Source: JAJKIP01 sp040509055
GTDB taxonomy: Bacteria > Bacteroidota > Bacteroidia > Chitinophagales > Chitinophagaceae
Length of the DNA stretch: 26,784 nucleotides
Assembly: GCA_040509055.1 (NCBI GenBank)
Contig: JBEVLT010000006.1
Span: forward strand, 1-26,784
Reading direction: 5' to 3'
The notes below the pieces were generated by a model that had not been told where the DNA came from, did not search any database, and was given only the letters and a program-made list of their open reading frames with translations. Of the stretch, positions 1 to 7,737 are shown in pieces (the stretch's first letter is position 1; the number at the start of each line of letters is the position of its first letter). Position numbers and translations under genes: made by a program.

Positions 1-73
1 GGATAATGCCGCAATGATGATGTACGGACGCGCTTACAGCCGCAAGCTGCTACGCAGCCTTCGTACCAAATAA
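1..73 (+). CDS. 3' end of an unidentified gene (partial)
   Basis: An open frame enters from the left edge and runs to a TAA at 71-73, giving 23 residues that end in YSRKLLRSLRTK. The frame is rich in basic residues and would converge on the GH13 gene that ends at 170. Too little remains to name a product. It could also be a chance open frame, since 24 codons without a stop is weak evidence; the support is that nothing on the other strand explains this stretch. Confidence 0.35.
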   Translation, partial: DNAAMMMYGRAYSRKLLRSLRTK

Positions 74-169
74 AATGTAGCATCGTATTTCAGCGTGCAC
101 AGTGATTCATACGTGCCGCAAAACATAGATTCGCCAGGCGGAAGCTGCATGGAGCAGAATGACAAATGA

Positions 170-1465
170 TTAAATACCAATCAGCGTGGTCTCTGCCACT
201 GCTGTGATATGATATACAGCATATTCTCCCGGTGCAAAGCGGAAGTCAGTCTTCTTTTGAATGGTCACCTGTTTGCCGGTAAACAGTTCGGTATAATCAC
301 CCGGCAGCGCCGGATGGGTGATAGAGAAGGTAGCTTCTTTGTCCTTTGATAAATTCAGCAGCACCAATACTTTGTCCTGCTGCCGGCGGCATAGATATAC
401 CAGTACATCCGGGTGGCCGGTTGCCAGCAATAATACGGAAGCGCTTTCCTGCAGGGCCTTGTTGCGTTTGCGGAAGTGGAGCAGGGTTTTGTAAAAGTCA
501 TGCAGTTCTACCTCGCCTTCCCAGTCGATAAAATCTTTTTCAAAGAAGGCCAGCCTTTTTTTATTGGGTTTTTCCTGGCCTGAATAAATAAGCGGGACAC
601 CGGGCCAGGTACAGCTGAATACCGCCATGGCTAGCGCTGCCGGGCCGTATTTTTCATACTCCGTTCCATGATCGCTGTTCTCATCGTGGTTGGAGGTGAA
701 GAGCAGCTTCCTGGATCCCACGGGGTAATGCGTGTAAGACACCAGCAGCGGGGTGATCTCGCTAAAGGGCATTTCGCCCTTCATGTATTTATCGATGGCG
801 CGCAGCACGATCCAGCCGTATGTCAGGTCGAAGGCTTCATGGTACTCCAGGATCTCGCACTCGGCCAGCCAGAACAGGGGTTTCAGCGCATCGCATTCAC
901 CACGGGCCTCTATCCAGAAATCGATCGGTACGGTCCGCGCCATATCGCAACGAAATCCATCGATATCGTATTCCCGTACCCAGTGTTTCATGGCGGCAAT
1001 CATGCCCTGCCGCAGTTCGGGTATTTCATAGTTCAGGTCGATCACATCCACCCAGCCATACAGCCCGGTGAAATTTCCTTTTTCGTCCTTGCGGTACCAT
1101 TGGGGATATTGCACCGTCCACTGGTGATCATAACCGGTGTGGTTGGCTACCCAGTCGATGATCACCTTCATGCCGTGTTCGTGGGCGGTTTTGATCAGCT
1201 GTCTGAAATCGTCGGCTGTGCCATAAGTGGGGTCGATATCGGTATAGGAACTGGCGGCATAATAGCTGCCGTAAGTGCCCTGTCTTTTTTCGACGCTGAT
1301 GGGGGTGATGGGCATCAGCCACAGGATCTCGATGCCCATAGCGTGCAGCCGGGGTATGTGCCCGGTAAAGGCCTGCAGCGTGCCTTCGACGGTGTACTGC
1401 CGTACATTGACTTCGTAAATATTGGTGCCGTTGCCCCAGGGTATGATCGGGAATGCAATGCTCAT
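170..1465 (-). CDS. GH13 alpha-amylase-family glycosidase, cytoplasmic
   Basis: A 431-residue GH13 enzyme that should hydrolyse or rearrange alpha-1,4-glucosidic bonds in malto-oligosaccharides. The TIM-barrel motifs are in order: region I DWVANH (residues 104-109), region II FRCDMA with nucleophile D174, region III AECE with acid/base E202, and region IV TSNHDE with D261. A short C-terminal beta domain follows from about residue 330. There is no signal peptide, so it is expected in the cytoplasm. The frame extends upstream to a TTG at 1495, but the ATG at 1465 (MSIAFP) lies just before the conserved fold and is preferred; no Shine-Dalgarno is visible. At 431 residues it is a compact GH13. 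The exact substrate cannot be read from the sequence. It is a different subfamily from the amylase at 4370-5860. Confidence 0.9.
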   Translation of the reverse strand: MSIAFPIIPWGNGTNIYEVNVRQYTVEGTLQAFTGHIPRLHAMGIEILWLMPITPISVEKRQGTYGSYYAASSYTDIDPTYGTADDFRQLIKTAHEHGMKVIIDWVANHTGYDHQWTVQYPQWYRKDEKGNFTGLYGWVDVIDLNYEIPELRQGMIAAMKHWVREYDIDGFRCDMARTVPIDFWIEARGECDALKPLFWLAECEILEYHEAFDLTYGWIVLRAIDKYMKGEMPFSEITPLLVSYTHYPVGSRKLLFTSNHDENSDHGTEYEKYGPAALAMAVFSCTWPGVPLIYSGQEKPNKKRLAFFEKDFIDWEGEVELHDFYKTLLHFRKRNKALQESASVLLLATGHPDVLVYLCRRQQDKVLVLLNLSKDKEATFSITHPALPGDYTELFTGKQVTIQKKTDFRFAPGEYAVYHITAVAETTLIGI

Positions 1466-1549
1466 AACAGGATAATTATGAGCAGTCTGTTGCAAGGACT
1501 ATACCATCCGTGAACACAGCTGCCCCGGCCAATTGTTGCAATAGCCAGG

Positions 1550-1741
1550 TCAGGGCTGACTGACCGGCTGGCCGCTTTCTTTGGAAGGATCGGCATCCAC
1601 CTTTTTCCCTTTCAGGTCGGCAGTAGTCACCTTTTCTGCTTTACCCCTTTCTTCCCCCGGTGCCTTGTCCACACCCTGTTGCCCGCTGTTCTGCCGAACG
1701 GCGTCGCGCTCTTCTGTCGTCTTTTGCTTATCGTTGCTCAT
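1550..1741 (-). CDS. Small highly charged hypothetical protein
   Basis: A 63-residue protein made almost entirely of K, E, D, Q, G, P, S and T, with no hydrophobic segment and no aromatic residue. It is probably disordered and cytoplasmic. It starts at an ATG 13 nt after the stop of the Gfo/Idh/MocA gene on the same strand, so it is likely the last gene of that transcript. The even low-complexity composition and clean start make it a plausible real gene. I do not recognise a characterised family. The alternative is a non-coding open frame in a gap between genes. Confidence 0.6.
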   Translation of the reverse strand: MSNDKQKTTEERDAVRQNSGQQGVDKAPGEERGKAEKVTTADLKGKKVDADPSKESGQPVSQP

Positions 1742-1754
1742 GATGGGTGATATT

Positions 1755-2897
1755 TTAGTCGATCGTTATTCTTTGTCCTGACTCCATGGCTTTGTAGATG
1801 GCTTGCAGGATCTTTACGTCCTGGCGGCCCATTTCGCCGGGTACGGGTGTGGGGCGGTTGTCCACCACGGCCAGCGCAAAGTCGTCCATCTGTGCTGCCT
1901 GCTGGTTCACTTCCGGGAATTTCATTTCACCTCCCGAAGTCCTGCCTTTGATACCCTTGTATTCATAAGCCGGCGAGAGTTCAAACCATCCCTTCTCGGC
2001 ATCGGCATGCAGCAGGTTGGCATCCTGCGAGTAGCTGGTCATGCAACTGGCGATGATGCCGCCGGGAAACTCCAGCTGCCAGGTCAATGATTCTTCCACG
2101 GATCTAAATGTTTCCTTATCCTTTTTCGGTCCTTCCTTCGCTGTCACGGCAATGGGTTCCATGCCGGTGGTATACCGGCAGGCCTGCACGCAGTAAATAC
2201 CTACATCCATCAGCGGGCCGCCGCCGGCCAGTTGTTTGTCCAGCCGCCAGCCTTCCGTGCCATTCATGCCGTTATCAGCCCGCAGGCCGGTAATGGCGCC
2301 ATATGTTTTTTCCTGCCCCAGGCGCATCATTTCCTTGTTGTACGGTTCAAAATGGAGGCGGTATCCGATGGACAGCATTTTACCGGCATCTTTACAAGCG
2401 GCGATCATCTTGTCACAATCTTCCACGGTGATGGCCATCGGTTTTTCGCAGATCACGTGCTTGCCGGCCCGTGCTGCCCGGATCACGTATTCGGTATGCA
2501 GGGCATTGGGCAGCACCACGTACACGATGTCGATATCCGGGTTGTCTTTGATCGAGTCGAAGGTCTCATAACTGTATGTATTTTGATCCGGTATGTTGTA
2601 CTTCTTTTTCCATTCTTCGGCTTTGTCAGGCGTACCGGTCACGATGCCCGCCAGGTAGCAATGTTTGGTTTCCTGCAGGGCAGGGGCCAGTTGCCCGCCG
2701 GCATATTTTCCCAATCCTACCAGGGCAATGCCTAGTTTTTTTTGTGACTGCTGTTCATTCATTGCTGCTTGTTTTTGAGTTTCGCCGGAGCCGCCGGTAT
2801 TGCACGACCAGCCGTGCATCGCCAGCATCGCCAGACCTGTATGTGCTGAAAAAATACGGATAAAATTTCTTCTGGAATAGCCGTCCTGGTTTGCCAT
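1755..2897 (-). CDS. Gfo/Idh/MocA-family oxidoreductase with Tat signal
   Basis: A predicted NAD(P)-dependent sugar or polyol dehydrogenase of the glucose-fructose oxidoreductase type (380 residues). The N-terminus carries a twin-arginine signal (SRRNFIRIF, RR at residues 9-10) and a hydrophobic stretch, so it is likely folded with cofactor and exported. The Rossmann dinucleotide motif GLGKYAGG is at about residues 61-68, the family lysine motif CEKP at 150-153, and the C-terminal catalytic segment GGGPLMDVGIY at 225-235. The frame opens further upstream, but the ATGs at 2900 and 2897 sit immediately before the Tat motif; 2897 is used here. The residue context around Cys32 (GWSC) is a poor lipobox, so a lipoprotein is not claimed. 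The small charged gene follows at 13 nt. The substrate is unknown. Confidence 0.88.
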   Translation of the reverse strand: MANQDGYSRRNFIRIFSAHTGLAMLAMHGWSCNTGGSGETQKQAAMNEQQSQKKLGIALVGLGKYAGGQLAPALQETKHCYLAGIVTGTPDKAEEWKKKYNIPDQNTYSYETFDSIKDNPDIDIVYVVLPNALHTEYVIRAARAGKHVICEKPMAITVEDCDKMIAACKDAGKMLSIGYRLHFEPYNKEMMRLGQEKTYGAITGLRADNGMNGTEGWRLDKQLAGGGPLMDVGIYCVQACRYTTGMEPIAVTAKEGPKKDKETFRSVEESLTWQLEFPGGIIASCMTSYSQDANLLHADAEKGWFELSPAYEYKGIKGRTSGGEMKFPEVNQQAAQMDDFALAVVDNRPTPVPGEMGRQDVKILQAIYKAMESGQRITID

Positions 2898-3040
2898 CAT
2901 GTTGATTTTGTCAGGAATAGAATTGCAGGCGTACGATAGACTGGTACGAACAATTATGCTGCCAACCGGCGGGCTGTGTATAACTTTCACAGCCCCCGGC
3001 TAAAGAAAAAGTAGGCAGGGGATGAAGCAGGTTGTCCGCG

Positions 3041-3085
3041 AATAAAAAAACCGCAGGTATATATACTTGTTATGTACCTGCGGTT
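3041..3085 (-). terminator. Intrinsic terminator after the small proline-rich gene
   Basis: An 11-bp perfect inverted repeat (AACCGCAGGTA at 3049-3059 and TACCTGCGGTT at 3075-3085) has a short loop and is followed, in minus-strand transcription, by a T-rich run (TTTTTTTATT at 3041-3050). It sits 20 nt past the stop of the minus-strand gene ending at 3106. GC-rich stem and U tract together fit a Rho-independent terminator acting on that strand. Confidence 0.85.
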
Positions 3086-3105
3086 AAGTCCGGTCTGCCA
3101 TCCAC

Positions 3106-3318
3106 CTATTGGGTGGGGGGCAATGGTCTTCTGGTCGTATCAGGCGGCAGTGGCCTTGGCAGTGTATCCGGTTGTTTTCTCCTGCCGGGCACCGTGTCCT
3201 GGTACGCAGCGGTGTTTACTGCCGGGAAAGAACTTTGTGTTGCCTGCGGGTGATCTGTTGAGGCGGCCAGGGCCATTGCCGATACGATAATGGCACCTGC
3301 AAGAAATAGCTTTTTCAT
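3106..3318 (-). CDS. Small exported proline-rich hypothetical protein
   Basis: A 70-residue protein starting MKKLFLAGAIIVSAMALA, a standard Sec signal peptide, which chose the ATG at 3318 over the longer frame. The mature part is polar. Its C-terminal 25 residues are proline- and arginine-rich with two approximate copies of a DT-x-x-R-PLPP unit. It is a single-gene transcript ended by the hairpin at 3041-3085. No enzyme or binding domain is visible. A periplasmic or surface location is inferred from the signal peptide alone. The family is not recognised. Confidence 0.65.
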   Translation of the reverse strand: MKKLFLAGAIIVSAMALAASTDHPQATQSSFPAVNTAAYQDTVPGRRKQPDTLPRPLPPDTTRRPLPPTQ

Positions 3319-3476
3319 GGGTATTGTTTTAGATGTCAGGTAATCATGCACCGGAAAAGCCGGATGGCTGATCCACGGTCGCTGCAATAAGGGCGCAATT
3401 TTTTTGCCAGAGGACGAATACCGTGCGTAACTTCTTATTTTAAGAAAATGCAGGAAACAATAGAAGAAAAGTATTG

Positions 3477-4373
3477 TTAAGCACCGTGCGCAGGCAGCCC
3501 GGATACACGGAATATGGACCCGCGTGCTGTGGTATAGAAAGTGGTGTAGTCCGGCAGAAAAGCCAGGTTGGCCGGACTTTCCGGCAGGTGGAGCAGCGCC
3601 AGCTTTTTGCCTTCAGCTGATACGATCAGGATCCCATTGTCGGTGCACAGGTAGAGCTGACCTTTCCCATCTGTTTTGATGCCGTCTGCATTCTGTTGTA
3701 TCAGTACCGATTTGCCGGTAATACTGCCATTGGCGGAAACCTCATATTGCCAGAGCGTAGCTTCGTCAGGATGGTTACTGCTCACATACAGCCGCGTCTC
3801 ATCGGGTGAAAAGCAAACCCCGTTGGCATATGCCATATCGCTGCATACCCGTTCGGTAGCGCCATCTTTGTACCGGTACACACCGCCACAGGGCTGGAAA
3901 CTATCCGGGTGCAATACCTGGTCTTTTAAGCCATAGGGAGGATCGGAAAACCAGATGCTGCCATCGGAGCGGATCGCCACATCGTTCGGGCTATTGAAGG
4001 AACGTCCTTTATAATGGCTCGCAAGCGTAGTCAGTGCGCCTTCTCTCAGGCAAGCAAGCGCGTGATTGCCATGCTGGCAAATAATAAGCGTTTTATCAGC
4101 CGCAACAGCCAGGCCGTTTGACCCGATCATGTCCGAGAGCAGCGTGGTATCCATACCGCTGAATCCGCTTTGGGACAGGTATACCTGCCGGCTGCCGTCG
4201 GGAAACAGTTGCCATATCTGGTTGGCCGGCGTATCGCTAAAGAGCAGGAAACCATCCGGGTGCCATACCGGTCCTTCGGTAAACCGGAAGCCGGAAGCTG
4301 CTTCTTCTATGCTTATGGAGCCGGGCTGCAGCGCAGCAGGATCATAAATAGTTATGGCGCTTTCAGTGCTCAT
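3477..4373 (-). CDS. SMP-30/gluconolactonase-family lactone hydrolase
   Basis: A 298-residue six-bladed beta-propeller of the SMP-30/gluconolaconase/LRE type, which normally hydrolyses sugar lactones using a divalent metal. The expected metal-site segments are present: FTEGPVW (E33), NSPNDV (N130), YANGVCFSPDE (N184) and NADGIKTD (D230). No signal peptide is present, so it is cytoplasmic. Its ATG overlaps the stop of the upstream amylase gene (ATGA, 4370-4373), implying translational coupling. With a Gfo/Idh/MocA dehydrogenase also upstream on the same strand, a route from aldose to lactone to aldonic acid is plausible but inferred. The natural lactone cannot be told from sequence. Confidence 0.88.
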   Translation of the reverse strand: MSTESAITIYDPAALQPGSISIEEAASGFRFTEGPVWHPDGFLLFSDTPANQIWQLFPDGSRQVYLSQSGFSGMDTTLLSDMIGSNGLAVAADKTLIICQHGNHALACLREGALTTLASHYKGRSFNSPNDVAIRSDGSIWFSDPPYGLKDQVLHPDSFQPCGGVYRYKDGATERVCSDMAYANGVCFSPDETRLYVSSNHPDEATLWQYEVSANGSITGKSVLIQQNADGIKTDGKGQLYLCTDNGILIVSAEGKKLALLHLPESPANLAFLPDYTTFYTTARGSIFRVSGLPAHGA

Positions 4374-5860
4374 GCAAAATATTTAAGCGCATCTTCGCGC
4401 ACCCATACCGAAACAGAAGCATCGTTGACAAAAAATTGTCCCCAGCCATCTTTGTTGATCGTTACTTTTTCAGCGCGGCCGCCGCATACATCTACAAATG
4501 TCTTCCCTGCATGGCGTTTGCCTACTTCCATCGATTTGTCGCCTGCCGAGCCATTGGTCATCACTACAGCACAGCCTGACTGCCGTTTTTTCGCTTCTCC
4601 TTCCCGCGTCCAGCCGATGGTATTGGCATGGTCAAAGTAATCGCGCTGCATGCCGTAGGCCAGGTGTTTTCTTGCTTTCATCATGTTTTCGATGCAGGGC
4701 AGGCTGTTCATCTCCACGTAGATATCATCACCATCCTTATGATCTGTATACTTGGCTTCGTATACGGTAGGATAAAATACGCAGGGAATGCCCTGCAGAC
4801 GCAGGAGAATAAGGGCATAGGCCAAAGGTTTGAACCAATAGTCTACCGGTGATTGAAGGGATTGCAGCGGTTGTGTATCGTGGTTGTCCACGAACGTGAT
4901 AGAAAGCTCCGGCCGGTGCTGGATCAGCGAGTTGTCGAATATTTTCCGCAGGTCGTACTCGTTCTTCATCATCGACGCTTCGTGGAAGTTGAAGTGAAGC
5001 GGTGAGTCGAACAATTGGACCCGCCCTCCGGTAACCTCGATGTATTTCAACAAAGGGTCCACGCTGTTGCGCCAGTATTCACCGATGCAAAGGAAGTGGT
5101 TCTGGAAATGCCCGCGCAGGTGATCCAGCCATTCGTTGTAAAACGAGTAGCTGATATGCTTGAGCGCATCCAGCCGCAGCCCGTTGATGCCAGTGGTTTC
5201 CATGTACCATTGTCCCCATTTCTTCAGCTCTTCACGTACGGAGGGGTTGCGGTATTCGATATCGGCACCCATCAGGTAGTCGAAATTGCCTTTTTCATCT
5301 TCGATCACTTCATCCCATTGGCCCTTCGTGTATTCGCTCATGATGAGATAGATGCAGGAAGGATCGGTGCTGGTGCCCGTGAAGCATTGCCAGTCCCAGA
5401 TGAAGTCAGAGTAACGGCCCTGCCTTCCCGGAAAAGTAAATTTGGTCCAGGCATCGATGGTCTCTTCTTCTTCTGCAATTTCATTGCGGTTGTCTGCATT
5501 TACTTTTTTTACCCTTACTTTTTCGGTTTCGTCCGCACCGTTCTTGTGATTGAGCACAATGTCCGCCAATACCTGCATACCCTGCTTTTGCAGTGCCTTG
5601 ATGCAGGCGAGGTATTCGTCCCTGGTGCCATGGCGGGTGCGTACCGTGCCTTTCTGGTCAAATTCGCCAAGGTCGTATACGTCGTAGACGGAATAGCCCG
5701 GTTCGCCTACTCCCTGCGCCGATTTGAAAGCAGGCGGCAGCCATACGTGCGTTACGCCCAAATGGGAAAGATGCCGGGCCTGGTCGGCTGCATGGTTCCA
5801 TAAATTGCCTTCGGGGCTGTAATACCAATGGAAGAACTGGAAAATGGTGGGATTGATCAT
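4370..5860 (-). CDS. Cytoplasmic alpha-amylase (GH13_5-like)
   Basis: A 496-residue alpha-amylase of the cytoplasmic, AmyA-like type that should cleave internal alpha-1,4 bonds of glycogen, starch fragments or maltodextrins. It opens TIFQFFHWYYSPEGNLW, typical of this subfamily, and has DIVLNH (100-105), GLRLDALKH with nucleophile D231, IGEYW with acid/base E261, and FVDNHDTQP with D328. Domain B (about residues 106-200) and a C-terminal beta domain complete the normal length. No signal peptide is present. The last 4 nt overlap the start of the SMP-30 gene, and the Gfo/Idh/MocA gene ends 93 nt upstream on the same strand. The start at 5860 gives the conserved N-terminus. Confidence 0.95.
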   Translation of the reverse strand: MINPTIFQFFHWYYSPEGNLWNHAADQARHLSHLGVTHVWLPPAFKSAQGVGEPGYSVYDVYDLGEFDQKGTVRTRHGTRDEYLACIKALQKQGMQVLADIVLNHKNGADETEKVRVKKVNADNRNEIAEEEETIDAWTKFTFPGRQGRYSDFIWDWQCFTGTSTDPSCIYLIMSEYTKGQWDEVIEDEKGNFDYLMGADIEYRNPSVREELKKWGQWYMETTGINGLRLDALKHISYSFYNEWLDHLRGHFQNHFLCIGEYWRNSVDPLLKYIEVTGGRVQLFDSPLHFNFHEASMMKNEYDLRKIFDNSLIQHRPELSITFVDNHDTQPLQSLQSPVDYWFKPLAYALILLRLQGIPCVFYPTVYEAKYTDHKDGDDIYVEMNSLPCIENMMKARKHLAYGMQRDYFDHANTIGWTREGEAKKRQSGCAVVMTNGSAGDKSMEVGKRHAGKTFVDVCGGRAEKVTINKDGWGQFFVNDASVSVWVREDALKYFA

Positions 5861-5953
5861 ACTATGGGTTGTATTGCTTTTTTTAGGTTAGCACTGGTTT
5901 AATTAATGACTGCAGATCATAACGGGAAACCCGGACGTAGTATCAGCATTCAG

Positions 5954-6940
5954 CTATTCGTACATATCGTAGGTAACGTGTATCTGGTTTCGTACTTCAT
6001 CCAGTACCCTGATCAGCTGCAGGCTAAAGTCGTGGGAGAACAGTTCGCTTTCGACCTGGTTGTTCTCCACGCACCGGATCACTTCTTCTGTCTCGAAGTA
6101 GAGCCCGTGGCCTTCCCAGTGGCAGGGGTAGATGATTTTGCCATCCTCCGTCTGCAGTTCAATGCCCGAGGCTTTTTCATACCAGGGGTTCAGTATTTTG
6201 ATGATGCCTTTGTCGCCGACGATTTCGGCAGGTACATCCAGGGAGGAAACAAGCGAGGATTCGAGGGTAGCATGACTTCCATTTTTGTAATGGAGCAGGA
6301 TGGAGCAATTTTCGTCCACGCCTTCTTCCGATAATTTGCCGATAGCCTTTACCGAGCAGGGTTTGCCCAGTATCTGCATGGCCAGGAATACCGGGTATAT
6401 GCCAAGGTCCAGCAGGGAACCTCCACCCAGTTCCGGATCAAAATAGCGGTTATCAGGATCACGTGGCGCCTTGTAAGAAATGGAGGCCCTCACCGAGGTG
6501 ATATTCCCGATCAGTCCCTGCCCGATCAGGTCCAGCGCATGGCGGATACCGGGCAGGAAGCGGAGCCACATGCCTTCCATCAGGAACACGTTGTTTTGCC
6601 GTGCTGCTGCAATAAGTTGTTCGCATTGTTCGGCATTAATGGTCATGGGTTTTTCGCACAGAACAGGGATTTTATTCCCCAGGCAGGCAAGCGCCTGTTC
6701 GTGGTGCTGGGGGTGAGGGCTGGCGATATATACGGCATCCATTTTCCCGTTCTTCACAAATTCGCCGAGGCTGGTATAATAAGCCGGTATATCAAACTCC
6801 CGGGCAAAATCCATGGTACTTTCCATCCGGTGGCCTAGTACGGCTGTTACCCGTTGCGGTGTTTTGATATGGGCGAAGTCGTTGATAAAAGTATGTGCAA
6901 TATTCCCGGGCCCGATGATGCCCCACTGCGTCAGTTTCAT
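5954..6940 (-). CDS. Gfo/Idh/MocA-family oxidoreductase, cytoplasmic
   Basis: A 328-residue NAD(P)-dependent dehydrogenase closest in style to the dihydrodiol-dehydrogenase/D-xylose-dehydrogenase branch of the family. It shows the Rossmann motif GPGNIA (residues 10-15), LCEKPMT with E96-K97-P98, MEGMWLRFLP (121-130), and the catalytic segment LGGGSLLDLGIYP with D178 and Y182. It lacks any signal peptide, unlike the two Tat-exported family members in this window. It is the first of three same-strand genes (oxidoreductase, amylase, lactonase); the 93-nt gap leaves room for a separate promoter. A sugar or polyol substrate is likely but not identifiable. Confidence 0.88.
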   Translation of the reverse strand: MKLTQWGIIGPGNIAHTFINDFAHIKTPQRVTAVLGHRMESTMDFAREFDIPAYYTSLGEFVKNGKMDAVYIASPHPQHHEQALACLGNKIPVLCEKPMTINAEQCEQLIAAARQNNVFLMEGMWLRFLPGIRHALDLIGQGLIGNITSVRASISYKAPRDPDNRYFDPELGGGSLLDLGIYPVFLAMQILGKPCSVKAIGKLSEEGVDENCSILLHYKNGSHATLESSLVSSLDVPAEIVGDKGIIKILNPWYEKASGIELQTEDGKIIYPCHWEGHGLYFETEEVIRCVENNQVESELFSHDFSLQLIRVLDEVRNQIHVTYDMYE

Positions 6941-7020
6941 GCGAAAAGAGGTTTGTTAGCCTATTTCATATTACATGCCATTTTTTCACTGGTGGCTGGG
7001 CGAGATCGGGGACGGCGTTC

Positions 7021-7677
7021 TCACTCTCCGGTTTCCGCGTTGGGCGCATCCACCGGCTTGGACTGTGGAGAACCTTTCTGGCGCAGGAAGATGGACAGGA
7101 CCACGATGGCAAAAACCGACAGGAATTCGCTTTGCCAGTTCTGGAACGACTCGAACCAGAACCGCGGAGAGGTAAGGTAGCTGCCGGGTCCCTGGGGTGG
7201 TAGTCCTCCCAGCAGCAGCTTTTCGTTTTCGTCCTTCAGGCTGCCATAGAAGTGCAGGCAGAACGATACCAGGAACAGCAGGAACAGTACGATGCTCAGC
7301 GAGTGCTTATACAGCTGCAACACCAGGCCGCCCTTTTTCACCGGCCATGGCACGTTTTTCCGGCGTGCCGAAGGTGCGCGGTCCACTTCCTCCGGCTCGA
7401 ATTTTTTCGATTCGGAAGATCCTTTTTGCCGTAGCGAAATGGTAAGCACGATAAACAAAGCCATTTGCAGGAACTCGCTTTCCCAGTTTTCAAAGGTGGC
7501 TTGTATAAAATGGCCCGAACCAAGATAGGTTTGCAGGGCAACGGGAGCCAGGTGGTGTTCGTCCTTCCGTTCCTTGTTGTATTCATGAAAACCTGTAACC
7601 ACCTGTCCTGCCAGGGATACCAGGAACAAAAGTATAAAAGCAACCGATAGCCCGTTTTCGCGTAAGAATCTGCGCAT
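7021..7677 (-). CDS. Four-helix membrane protein with internal duplication (DUF6766-like)
   Basis: A 218-residue integral membrane protein with four predicted transmembrane helices (about residues 10-28, 74-88, 121-141 and 184-200). Two halves repeat the same plan: a helix ending LLFLVS, a periplasmic-type loop, a segment W-x-SEFL, a second helix and LRQKGS-x-x-SK. The frame opens at a TTG (7689), but the ATG at 7677 (MRRFLRENG) is preferred. It resembles the uncharacterised DUF6766 family; the function is unknown. It is flanked by the regulator gene and the Gfo/Idh/MocA gene on the same strand, without tight coupling. Confidence 0.8.
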   Translation of the reverse strand: MRRFLRENGLSVAFILLFLVSLAGQVVTGFHEYNKERKDEHHLAPVALQTYLGSGHFIQATFENWESEFLQMALFIVLTISLRQKGSSESKKFEPEEVDRAPSARRKNVPWPVKKGGLVLQLYKHSLSIVLFLLFLVSFCLHFYGSLKDENEKLLLGGLPPQGPGSYLTSPRFWFESFQNWQSEFLSVFAIVVLSIFLRQKGSPQSKPVDAPNAETGE

Positions 7678-7737
7678 AGTGCCTTGCAAAATTCAAAACC
7701 CGTACCAGCAACGGATCGTTCTGCAGCCGGCAGCTGT

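Noticed and set aside
668..1513. Plus-strand open frame (281 residues) opposite the first GH13 gene
   Set aside because: The minus strand has all four GH13 catalytic motifs in this interval, and the plus frame shows none of any family.
3432..3478. Short AT-rich inverted repeats downstream of the lactonase gene
   Set aside because: Stems of 6-7 bp with almost no GC (TTCTTA/TAAGAA and AACAATA/TATTGTT); too weak to call a terminator.
5015..5803. Plus-strand open frame (262 residues) opposite the second amylase
   Set aside because: Antisense to an unambiguous GH13 catalytic core; no start context or domain.
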